From assembly GCF_042453785.1 (NCBI RefSeq), contig NC_091674.1, positions 15,597,001 through 15,661,000 of the forward strand: a DNA stretch of 64,000 nt. Reading direction: 5' to 3'. Position 1 is the first letter of the stretch. Each line of letters starts with the position of its first letter. Shown piece by piece: positions 24,756 through 35,312 of this stretch. The stretch is from Malus domestica (taxonomy: Eukaryota; Streptophyta; Magnoliopsida; Rosales; Rosaceae). Position numbers and translations under genes: made by a program. The notes beneath the pieces are model-generated. The model did not search any database and was not told where the DNA came from. It saw only the letters and a program-made list of their open reading frames with translations.

Positions 24756-25522
24756 ATGACTAGTGGGAAAGTTAGTTGTCTGGTAGATATTGCAACCATG
24801 TACACCGTTTTACGTGAACGCATCTATTTCACTAACTTCATACCTAAGAATGCACCTCTAACAATCCTCTCAGCCCCATCCAACCTAATTGAAAGATACG
24901 GTAAGGCACATATAATGTTGTCGAATGGTATAATTTTTACCATTGATGAGGAACTTTATTCTCTGCAATCCGAAAGAACGTTGTTGAGTTTCAAGGACAT
25001 TAAAGATAATAATTACCATGTTGAAACCTATGTAGAAAATGGAGTTGAATTTTTGTGCATAAATTCCTACGAATATGGCCAGAAGCATGTTCTAGATAAG
25101 ATGAAGTGTGTCTTGAGTGGTCTGTATACTACACCCATACGCACTATAGAAAGCCATTATGTGGCTGGCCCTACCTTTGGGACTGCGCATGAAATTACAC
25201 TTTGGCATGATCGTTTGGGACACCCTAGATGAACAGTGATACGTCGTATCCTCAAATCATCACACGAGCATCCACTAACCCGAAATTTAGGTTCGATTCA
25301 AGTAATCGCATGTCAAACCCACTCTATGGGAAAACTTATTATTAAGCCTTCTTATGACAAGATTCATTCAAATCCTCCTATTTTTCTACAAAGGACATTT
25401 GTGGACCGATTCATCCTCTGTGCGGACCATTTAGATATTTTATGGTTTTGGTTGACGCCTCCACACATTGGTCACATGTGTGCTTGTTGTCCACAAGGAA
25501 CGCTGCATTCTCCAAAATGTTT
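24756..25522 (+). pseudogene. copia protease and integrase N-terminus
   Basis: CLVDIATMYTVL near 24780 sits where the protease active site is expected (the family has D-C/S-A/G-T). The GAG-pre-integrase block ITLWHDRLGHPR is at 25194-25229, with a stop right after it. The integrase zinc region and the start of the core follow in shifted frames to 25522, where the palindromic insertion begins. Confidence 0.75.
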
Positions 25523-26821
25523 GATGTGTGCATATTTTCATATATTTTTATCATATACTTCCTTTGGATTTTGTTTATATGAATGGGTTAAATGCACTAA
25601 TTTATATTGTTTTAATTTATAGGCATTTAATACTGAAGTTATGCAAAAATGAAGTGAAAAATAAGCTTTTTGGGTGTGTAGAGTAATTCCAGTGGAGCAC
25701 GAGGCTAGCTAGCTGCGCGAAGACATGTGCATTACAACAAGAAGATGAAACCAAGCGGTTTTGGAATCAAATAGAAATGGGATGCTATTCAATGGACTTT
25801 AGGAGAGAACTTAATTTCTAGTTTTTATTATTTCCGTTTATTTTTCTTTTTCTTCAATAAAGACTTAAAGGTCCATTAGAGCTAAGATTAGTGGTCATTT
25901 ATTTGACCATTTCTACTTGGTCTTTCAATGCTTGCGGTGGGTTTTATATAAGGAGGTTACTTCTCCTTATTAAATTAGAGAACCACCAACAATAGAGCCA
26001 AAAATCGTATTTTAGATAGGGGGTTGCGGCAAGGAAGGGAAGAAGGAAGAGCTCTTCTAGTTTCATTTCTTTTCTAGGGCTACGATGTAGCCTAATCATG
26101 AATATTTAATTGCCTTGTGGCATTGTTATTATCAAGTTTTTCATCTTTATTGAGTATCTTTTGCTATTCGTAATGCGCTTGATTTTTATTTAGATGAAAA
26201 ACTTGACAATAACACTGCCACAAGGCAATTAAGTATTCATGATCAGGCTACATCGTAGCCCTAGAAAAGAAAAGAAAAGAAACTAGAAAAGTTCTTCCCT
26301 CTTCCCTTCCTTGACACAACCCCCTATCTAAAATATGATTTTTTGTTTTGTTTTTGGTGGCTCTCTAATTTAATAAGGACAAGTAACCTCCTTATATAAA
26401 ACCCACGACAAGCATTGATAAGACCAAGTAGAAATGGTCAAATAAATGACCACTAATCTTAGCTCTAATGGACCTTTAGTCTTTATTAAAGAAAAAGAAA
26501 AATAAATGGAAATAATAAAAACTAGAAATTAAGTTCTCTCCTAAAGTCCATTGAATAACATTCCCATTTCTATTTGATTCCAAAACCACTTGGTTTCATC
26601 TTCTTGTTGTAATGCACATGTCTTTGCGCAACTAGTTGGCCTCGTGCTCCACTGGAATTACACTACACACCCAAAAAGCTCATTTTTCACTTCATTTTTT
26701 AATAACTTCAGTATTGAATGCCTATAAATTAAAACAATATAAATTAATGCATATAACCCATTCATATATACAATATCCAAAGGAAGTATATGATGAAAAT
26801 ATATGAAAATATGCACACATC
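25523..26821. mobile_element. Palindromic insertion: two half-LTRs head to head
   Basis: The left arm 25523-26194 and right arm 26195-26821 are inverted copies of each other. Both match the first 630-670 bp of the LTR at 13481. Outer ends read GATGTGTGCATATTTTCATA and its complement. The arms meet with almost no spacer: the left arm runs 48 bp further into the LTR than the right arm. A short shared AGATG lies at the junction. The copia integrase reading resumes at about 26828. TTG lies beside both ends and may be a 3-bp target duplication, but this is not certain. Confidence 0.8.
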
Positions 26822-26827
26822 ACTATT

Positions 26828-27440
26828 GGCTCTGGTTATCAAGCTTATGGCTCACCACCCTAATTATCTGATCAAATTTATTTGATTGGATAATGCTGGA
26901 GAATTCACATCTAAAACTTTTGATGACTATTGCATGTCAGTTGGGGTTGAAGTTGAACATCATGTACCCCATGTTCACACCCAAAATGGCCTGGCAGAGG
27001 CATTCATTAAGCGATTACAAATGATTGCTCAATTGTTGGTCATATGTACCAAGCTCCTAATTGCTGCTTGGGGCCATGCAATATTGCACGCAACCATGTT
27101 GGTTTGCCTAAGGCCTGTTACGACCCAACCATCTAGCGCCCTTCAGTTGGTTACTGGATATGAACCCAACATATCGCATCTGCGTGTTTTTTGTTGTGCG
27201 GTCTATATGCTGATTTCGCCACTCTTATGTACAAAAATAGGGCATCAGTGAAGAATGAGAATCTATGTTGGATATGATTCTCCTTCGATTATTCGTTACT
27301 TAGAACCTTTGATAGATGATTTGTTTACTGCTCGTTTTGCGGTTTGTCACTTCTATGAGACAGTCTTCCCGTCGTTAGAGGAGATAAGAACGTCAACGTT
27401 CCTAATGAACGAAGCAAATTATCGTGGATGACTTCCACTT
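26828..27440 (+). pseudogene. copia integrase core, continued
   Basis: After the insertion the frame reads ALVIKLMAHHPNYLIKFI, a stop, LDNAGEFTSKTFDDYC, then HTQNGLAEAFIKRLQ and GYEPNISHLRVFCCAVY. The Asp in LDNAGE and the Glu in GLAEAF are catalytic positions of the family and are kept. The stop codon before LDNAGE and a later frame break near 27250 disable the gene. Confidence 0.82.
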
Positions 27441-28127
27441 TGTCTTATTTAGATCCCTACACCACCGCTCAGTCTAAAACTAAAGTGCAGCGCATATTAG
27501 ATCTTCAAAACATAGCTTAGAGCTTGCCAAATGCTTTCACCGATCTAGCGAAAGTGACAAGATCCCATATTCGAGCTGCGAATGTGCCTACAAAGATGGA
27601 TATACCAAATGTATGACAGACTTCCCTCCTGGATGTCCGAGATGCCACTTTGGCCGATCCACGTACATTAGTGGCTAGCCAATCATCTGCCCCTACACAT
27701 AAGCGTGGCAGACCTTTTGGTTTAAAGGATTTACACCTCCGGAAGAGGAAACTCACGGTACAGGCACCTGAAAAGCCTACCGTGAATCCAACTGTTGCTT
27801 ACTCATTCTATCCAACTCATGAGGAAATTCTAGATTACGGAAGCGTTATTAAATAGACGAATCCAACTTCCGAGAATCGTGAGATTTCGGTCCATTATGC
27901 TAGCTTGGATGATGTTTGGTGTAGAAATGAAATGATCGTCGATGATACATTAGCATATGCAGTAGCTATTGAGATCATGTTGAGCGCTGACATTGAACCC
28001 CGTTCCATTGATGAATGTCAACATAGAACCGATTAGTCAAACTAGAAACAAGCAATCCAAATCGAACTCAATTTGTTTACGAAACGTAAGGTGTTTAAAC
28101 CTGTAGCTTCTCACAACGCCCTAGGAT
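27441..28127 (+). other. copia region between integrase and reverse transcriptase
   Basis: Degenerate pol sequence in shifting frames. The stretch 27650-27856 includes THKRGRPFGLKDL, the usual linker before reverse transcriptase in this family. Confidence 0.6.
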
Positions 28128-29530
28128 TGACTATAATGAAACTTATTCACACGTTATAGATGTGATTACTTTTTGCTACCTTATCAATTTGGTAGTTTCA
28201 GAACAACTAAGTATGCAGCTAATGGACGTAGTAACTGGGTATCTCTATAGGGATCTTGATACGAAAATTTATATGAAAGTTCCCAAAGGACTTACATTGA
28301 GTAGATCAAATATTTCCAAACCTCGGAGCATGCTCTCAATTCGGCTGAGGCGTTCACTTTACGGTTTGAAACAATCCGGAAGAATGTGGTATAACTGTCT
28401 GAGTGAGTATTTGACTAGTCTGGGATATGTGAACAATGAACTATGCCCTTATGTGTTCAGTAAGAAGTCACATTTCTGTTTTGCGATTGTTGTAGTATAT
28501 GTCGTTGACATGAACCTCATCGGAACTTCTAAAGAGCTCGTGAGAACTGTCGTGCACCTGAAGTTAGAATTTGAGATGAAAGATTTAGGAAATACTCGAT
28601 ACTGTCTTGGTCTCAAGATAGAGCATCGTTCGGATGGAATCTTAGTACATCAAACGAACTACACCCAGCAGGTGTTGCGCCACTTTAACCAGGATAAAAC
28701 GAAGCCTTCGAGTACTCATATGGTCATTCGATTTCTAAATGCAAAACATGATCCCTTCCGTTCAAAAGATGATGATGAAGAGATTTTGGAGCCTAAAGTT
28801 CCTTATCTAAGTACGATAGGCACTTTATTGTACTTAGCTCAATGCACTAGACCCGACATCTCCTTCGCTGTTAATCTTTTGGCAAGATACAGTAATGCAC
28901 CAACACGCAGACACTGGACTAGTGTGAAAGACATTTTTTGTTACCTTAAGGGTACTACGGATTTAGGTTTGTTTTATCCCTACAGATCCTCGAGTGATGC
29001 TGCATCCCCTTATATAGAGTCGATTCTGGCCTTGTTGGTTATGGTGACGCAAGATACTTCTCTGATCCGCACAAGGCGCTTTCTCAAACAGGTTATATAT
29101 TTACCGTTGAAGGCACTGCAATCTATTAGAGGTCAACTAAACAGACCTTAATTGCCACTTCGTCTAACCATGCTAAAATTCTCGCCTTACATGAAGCAAC
29201 TCGGGAATGCTTTTGGTTGAGAGCAATTGTGGGCCATATTTGAAGCTCCTACAATCTTGACCCCGTCGTTAATGTCCTGACGATGATCTATGAAGACAAT
29301 GTAGCATGCATCGAACAGCTCAATAAGGGTTACCTCAAATGAGACAACACTAAGCACATTGAGCCAAAAATTCTTATTCTCACATCAAAAACAAAAGCAT
29401 CAAAAGATTGAAGTCACGCAAATCCGTTCACAAGACAATCTGGCTAACTTCTTCACCAAATCACTACCGAATGTGACGTTTCAGAAGTTTGTTCAAGGAA
29501 TTGGTATTCGTAAACTTTCTGGGTTGTAAC
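28128..29530 (+). pseudogene. copia reverse transcriptase and RNase H, inactive
   Basis: A long open stretch at 28162-29151 holds MQLMDVVTGYLYRDLDTKIY, SLYGLKQSGRMWYN, DLGNTRYCLGLKIEH and GTLLYLAQCTRPDISFAVN, all standard copia blocks. The catalytic YVDD box reads YVVD, with the first Asp replaced by Val. After 29010 the RNase H part is in another frame (LIATSSNHAEILALHEATRE near 29150-29210), with stops downstream. No active enzyme is possible. Confidence 0.88.
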
Positions 29531-29944
29531 ATTGCTAGTTCTCTTTAGAATTGTGTCAAACTCAAGGGGAGTATCTTGAAGTATACTTGCTTGATCTTAA
29601 TGTACTCCTTTTCCCTACGATTAGGAGCATTTTTCCCATTGGGTTTTTGCTACCTAATTAGGTTTTGATAAGGCACCAACCTTAGGTTGATCATATCCCC
29701 GATAATGTCCAGTAAACGTTTCATTTGACTTTGCATTTCTCACGCATTTTTTCTTAGACTATGGATTTTGTCCCTACTTGGGTTTTTACAATAGCCTTAG
29801 GGTTTTTTTGTGAGACTTACTTTCTTATGCAAATTCCTATCTTATTAAGAATAACGTGTTCCCAGAATCAGTGTCGATGAGTCGACTTCCTCAACCTTTA
29901 CATGATGTCGAATCTATTTGAGTATTTACACACTCAAGCGGGAG

Positions 29945-30195
29945 TGTTATAAACTTCTAGTTTAAGTGTGATTGTGTAAATCTTAGATTAGATTTGATTC
30001 TAGTTATTCTTTTCTATATAGACTTGTATTCCTTGGAGGAGAATGATTTCTTCTCTCTCTTATTGCTATAAATAAAGACACTGCGTAGAGGGAATAACAT
30101 ATATTCCTCTACACAACCCTACAAACACATCTCTTTCTAGTTTCTCTCTGTGTCGCCAGCTCCCTTCCCCTATCAGTTAAATGTAGGCCACAACA
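29945..30195 (+). repeat. 3' LTR of the copia element
   Basis: It starts TGTTATAAAC after the polypurine tract and ends GGCCACAACA, followed by the ATATA duplication. A TATA box (GCTATAAATAAAG) near 30066 points towards NOB1, whose ATG is 555 bp further on. Confidence 0.92.
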
Positions 30196-30200
30196 ATATA

Positions 30201-30749
30201 CAATATATACACTATGACTATTGTATTTTATATTAAATTTTTTTTGTATTTTAATTTTAAAATCATCAAAATAGTTCTTTTCTTAATGGGACGAAACGAG
30301 TTATCAGCATGTAAACCCGTTAAAGATCCATTATTAATGGGTGACCCGATAAAAACCCGATTAGTTATCGTGCTGATCCGAAAGCCGTTATTTTTTATGT
30401 CGTGTTAACGGATTGAGTAAAAAATTGTCATATCCTCGCCATGACCTGCTAGTTTTGTGGACCCGCACAGCCCCATTTTGTATTTAGAATATTTGGAGCC
30501 GTCTCGACCCGCGAGTTCAAAACCCGTTTGCCCACCCCTATTTAGGATTGCTCTCTTTATAATAGGGTTATTGAACCCAGTTCCCATATAAAATTTACAA
30601 ATTCCATTACCAAATAACCAGATCAAACAAATCCTAAATACAAAAACGACGTCGGTGGCACTCGGTTGCCTACTTCCTTAGCATAACAGTACTCACCTCC
30701 TCTAGGGTTTAACAAACCTCCCTTGTCCTCCATTTTTTCGCAAGCAACC
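30201..30749 (+). promoter_or_regulatory. NOB1 upstream region
   Basis: The whole spacer between the copia 3' LTR and the NOB1 ATG. It is AT-rich near the LTR and more balanced near the gene. No clear TATA box was found; the gene may use a TATA-less promoter. Confidence 0.4.
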
Positions 30750-33700
30750 ATGGACGACACCGCAGCCCCAGCCCCTGTCGCCGACGAGAACCCGAAGGTG
30801 AGCCCAGCTCCAATCTCAGGCTGGACCAGCATAGTTAAGAAGCAACCGGAGCCAAAGCCCCGAAACCCGGATGCTAACGCCGCAGCCCAAGTCTTGGTGG
30901 AGAGCTGCAAGTCCTCCAAGGGCATAGCCATGGCGGTGGTCGACGCCAACGCCATCATTCAAGGCGGAGAGAGCCTCAGCCATTGCGCCGACAAGCTGGT
31001 CTCTATCCCGGAAGTCATGGACGAGGTCCGCGACCCCGTTTCCCGCCACCGGCTCGCCTTTCTTCCCTTCGAAGTCCAAACCATGGAACCCTCACCTGAA
31101 TGCCTCAACAAAGGTACATATATTTATTTATTTATCAATTAAACAACGTTTATTTGTGAAAGATTAAGGCTTCAATTATTCATTAGTTCTTAATTTCGAG
31201 GAATTGTAGTTTTTGAGAATTATTTCTATGAGATGATTTTAGGGATTTGTTATTGAAATTTTATATGGGCATGTGATGTATAAGATTGTAGGATGTGTTT
31301 TAGAATTGGGTTTGATTTGGTATTGTGTTTTTCGGACAGTTATTAAGTTTGCGAGGGCTACCGGGGATTTACAGACGCTTTCGGATGTGGATATTAAGCT
31401 CATTGCTCTGACCTATGCGTTGGAGGCTCAGATACATGGCACTGAACATCTTAGGGACTGCCCTCCCCCAGTGCACACGGTTAATGTGAAGAGGTTACCA
31501 GAGAAGGACTTGCCAGGTTGGGGCAATAATGTGCCCAATTTGGACGAGTGGGAGGCTCTGGAACATGCTGAAGAGGAGAAGTCGAACCTCGGTTCAAGAA
31601 TTCTTCCTTTGAAAGATATAAACTTGAATGGGATTGATTCCAATAGTTGTTCTGTTGATGGCTCTGCAGTGGAAGTTAAAAGTGATGCTCATTCCGAAAA
31701 TCAGGAGGATAGTGTGGGCACTGAAAGGAGACATAGAAGAAAGTTTCCCAAGAAGAAAGAGATAAGCATTGAAGGGAAGATGGTTTCTGCTGGGATTGAT
31801 GCGTCCCAAGGACAGTTAGATGATAATGCTGATGACTGGATGCCTGCTGTCAGTCGAAGTACACATAGGAGGTTTTTGAGAAGAAAAGCTAGGCGCGAGT
31901 CTAATGAGGCATTTTCTGAAAAGGATGCTCAAGATGCAGAGGAGGAAGCTAGAGGCAAGGATCAATCGTTGCCTGTGGAATCTGAAGAAGCATGTAGTAG
32001 AATTGGAATGTTTGAGGTCATTGAGATAACAAAGACGAAGAATGGTGCTGAAGGCCTGTCTCCAACTCTAAAGCAAACGATACTGGAAGAAGATTCACTA
32101 AGGGCTCCTCAAGAAGGGAAGGATCTCAATGGGGTAGAGGCTAATGATTTCAAAGCAGAGGAAGCTACCGCTGACAAGTATGTGAATTTTTCTGTTGAAG
32201 GAGATGAAGTTGAAACGATAAATGAAGGGCTAGATCACTTGGAGATCTCAAGTGAGACTAACGAAAGTGTTGATACATCCAGTTTGAATGATGATCATAG
32301 TGAGCAAAGCTGGATGCTTAGATCCTTGTCTGAGTCTAGTGTAGCTTGTGTAACCGGTGATTTTGCAATGCAGAATGTTATTCTGCAGATGGGTTTACGG
32401 TTGGTGGCACCTGGAGGAATGCAGATCAGACAGCTGCACAGGTAATTGATACACTTTCCCATTCAGTTTTTCTTTGCATACTGTTACAAATTCTTTTGGT
32501 GTATTTGAAAGTTTTACCACAATGTTTAGTGAAAAAAAAAATTTAAATATAATCTATAGGGAATGGGGAGAATAAGTAGTTTCAATTGGATTTAAATTTG
32601 TTCTTTCCTATCTAACTGAAAAGAAAAAAAAAATATTGTCCTTCCCTTCACTATTGCGTCTAATATTGCTTTATGAAACAACTGTATCATGAGCTTCTAA
32701 TGGTATCATCTTGATAGGTGGATTTTGAAGTGCCATGCATGCAATACTGTGACTGCTGAAATTGGGAAAATTTTCTGTCCAAAATGTGGAAATGGCGGTA
32801 CTTTGCGCAAAGTAGCAGTTACAGTTGGTGAGAATGGCATTGTTATGGCAGCCCGTCGACCTCGGATCATATTGCGTGGCACAAGAGTGAGTATATCTAT
32901 ACAAGCTTTTAACAGGAATTGGTCATTATCTGTCGTAGCTTAGAGATGTTGGTTTATTGCAAGTAAAACACATATCCAGTGGTCTATAAGTTTTCCTCGA
33001 TCTTGTGGTACGATCCAGTTGTTTATGGGATACTCTGTGCTTGTGTGCTTATAACATTGTTAATATCTCACAAACTGCAATTTTCTCACAAAATTCATGA
33101 CTGAATTAGGATGTGAGGACAGCATATTCAAATATTTATTAGGGAACGTAAAGTATTGCATTCAAGGATACATCATTCATTATCACTTAATCCATCTCGT
33201 TCTGTGCCGGCATGCACTTGTGGGGTTTTTTTTTTTTTTTTTTGGACAAACTATATTATCTACACTAAGGGGGTGGGGAAATGGACTAAGCCTCACAATG
33301 GGCTAGCAATAAGGTGGTTCAAATATGCCTTTGGCGAGAATCGAACCTAAGACCTCTCACTCACCAGTGAAAAGGAAGGCTCTTGTGGTTTTATGTTCTA
33401 TTTTTGTGTTTATTTGAAGCAGTGTTGCGCATGTCCGCTTATGCAATCAGATGTTTGGCTGTTTGCAGTTTTCACTGCCTCTACCTCAGGGTGGAAGGGA
33501 TGCCATTTCTAAGAACCCCATTTTACGTGAAGATCAACTCCCACAAAAGTTTCTACATCCAAAGACAAAGAAGAAAGCACACAAGGAGGTCACTTTTCAA
33601 ACTCTTTGGTTTTCATTAATTGTGACAGTCTCTGATTGAGTACATGTTTATTGTTGCTCAATTATCAAGTGTGTGATTATACCACATGTTACATATGCAG

Positions 33701-33853
33701 GGAGACGACTTGTTCGCTACCAATGACTTCATCTTCTGCCACCATACCGATAAAAAAGCTCCTTTGCAGCCTCCCATAAGGAAGGCGCTAGCCGTTTTCA
33801 GTGGAAGGAGGAATCCCAACGACAATCATTACTCGCATTCTAAGCATAAATAG
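30750..33853 (+). CDS. NOB1: RNA-binding NOB1-like endonuclease
   Basis: Five exons: 30750-31113, 31340-32441, 32718-32886, 33469-33588, 33701-33853. The joined frame is 635 residues; the Arabidopsis protein is about 600. A PIN nuclease domain starts at MAVVDANAIIQGG (catalytic Asp65) and runs into VIKFARATGDLQTLSDVDIKLIAL. A long acidic and basic middle follows. A zinc ribbon (CHAC..CPKC, Cys494, 497, 509, 512) comes next, and the conserved end is KALAVFSGRRNPNDNHY. NOB1 cuts 20S pre-rRNA at site D in late cytoplasmic 40S particles to yield mature 18S rRNA; this is family knowledge. An in-frame TTG at 30723 precedes the ATG, but the ATG at 30750 gives the usual start. The donor of intron 4 (GTCACT) is weak. 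Intron 3 holds a SINE. Confidence 0.95.
33224..33381 (-). mobile_element. tRNA-derived SINE in NOB1 intron 3
   Basis: The minus strand reads a tRNA-like head, then a box-B-like GGTTCGATTCTCGCC, GAACCACCTTATTGCTAG, AATATAGTTTGTCC and a poly(A) tail (plus-strand T run 33226-33243). CTTGTGG occurs on both sides (33217-33223 and 33382-33388) as a target duplication. It has the same family features as the copies at 34925, 43403 and 50632. Confidence 0.8.
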
Positions 33854-34924
33854 CAGGTTTAATGATCTTGTTGACTGATTGTTTTTTATACAAGTTTTGA
33901 TTTTCCAATGGTTTGTTAAGATGATATTTATTTGGTCTAGGACTACATAAGATACCGGACGAGAGCAATATCGAGTTAGTATTTCTCGGGTTAATTATGT
34001 GTCGATGGAACGAATGTCCAAATTTCTAAGTTGGGTTTTGTGTGACAGTGTGCAATGTGTGTCGTGAAGCATCTCACTAGTGAATGATTGAACACAATTC
34101 ATGACGTTTTTTCATCTATGCACATTGCACATACTGATAAAAAGGCCCCCAGTCTTTTCACTATTCTATTCTATTTGAAATCAATTTATACTTTTCAAAA
34201 ATGATGTGATAGATAGATGTGACTAAATAACTTCCCACTTTTTTATTAGAATGTAAAAAATTGCATTCAAGAAAGATATCAAACAGGCCTTTATATTTTG
34301 TTTGACGTTTTATGGCTTGTTTGTAAATGCTTATCACTTGTGTTCATAAACACGTTAGAAGTGTTTTTTTGTTAAAAGCACAACAAAAATTTATTTAATG
34401 GAAGTTCTTCACAGTAGGTGTATATTTAGAAAGCACTAAAAGAATTGTCACGTTCTCCAAAAGCTCACGGTCTAAGAAGATTATGATCACTCAATATTCA
34501 ATCTTAAAAGATAAAAATAACAATAAAGGTTAAACAATCTCCTACGGTTGAAATAAGGTCACATGGTGACGTGGTACGATTCCGTCCTTTCCTATTGGCC
34601 TTAGGAATCTAAACCACACAGATGAGGATTGTTATTTTTTATTATTTTAGTATAATGATATATTTTAATTTAAGGAGATGATGGAGTTCGGTCAAATCAG
34701 GCAACGAACAACCTAATTTGGTATCGAATTTGTTATTTACAATAATCAAATCACAGTCCTCTCGCATCTAGATTTATTTATCGTATTAATTAATGCAATA
34801 ATTGGCATGTGTCACGCCCCTTCCTAGATTTATGCTTCTTTGCCCACCTAGTATCTCCCCTTTCCCTTTTCAAAATAGCCAAACTTGAAACTGTGAAGTT
34901 TGACGGAGTTGTTTGTCGAGCCTT
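33854..34924. other. Spacer 3' of NOB1
   Basis: The convergent NOB1 and receptor genes end 1.46 kb apart. No gene is seen in this AT-rich part. Confidence 0.5.
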
Positions 34925-35068
34925 TTGATACAACGATATTGGCGGTCGGGGTTTGGCCTAATCCACATAATGTGGCAAAGATAATTGATATCGAACTCGT
35001 CATGCATAAGAGTCAAACTCAAAATCTCTTACTTGCAGAAGAATACCGTTAGACCATAGATTCATAGT
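34925..35068 (-). mobile_element. tRNA-derived SINE, degenerate
   Basis: The minus strand reads ATGGTCTAACGGTATTC (A-box-like), then AAGTAAGAGATTTTGAG, GTTTGACTC, CCACATTATGTGG and CAATATCGTTGTATCAAAA. The order and tail match the other SINE copies here. No clear target duplication is seen. Confidence 0.6.
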
Positions 35069-35312
35069 CAATGAACATGTGATATAACATACTGTCACGT
35101 ATGATATTTCGAACATCTGAAACGAACAGAAACATGGGACTTTACTGACCAGCAAATGGTATACAAAGAGATTTTGTCCTGCACATGAATCCTTAAGCTC
35201 CCTCTCCAATTACAAACATTTACAAAGGAACAAAACGTAGGTCATGAAAAAGAAAAGGCGACGAGTACTACGGTTGTATATTTCTTCTTTACAGTGTGTT
35301 AACTTGGCTAAT

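Larger units (their letters stand above)
21551..30195 (+). mobile_element. Complete but inactive Ty1/copia retrotransposon
   Basis: Two LTRs (21551-21814, 29945-30195) start TGTTATAAAC and are flanked by identical ATATA duplications (21546-21550, 30196-30200). The internal order is leader, gag, protease, integrase, reverse transcriptase, RNase H, as in Ty1/copia. TCAAGCGGGAG right before the 3' LTR is the polypurine tract. The LTRs differ at roughly twenty sites plus small indels by eye, so insertion is not recent. Stops and frameshifts occur in most domains, and a 1.3 kb palindromic insertion splits the integrase. Confidence 0.93.

Noticed and set aside
25523..26821. microRNA precursor from the long inverted repeat
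   Set aside because: Arms of over 600 bp with LTR origin fit a transposon palindrome, not a plant MIR hairpin; siRNA production remains possible.
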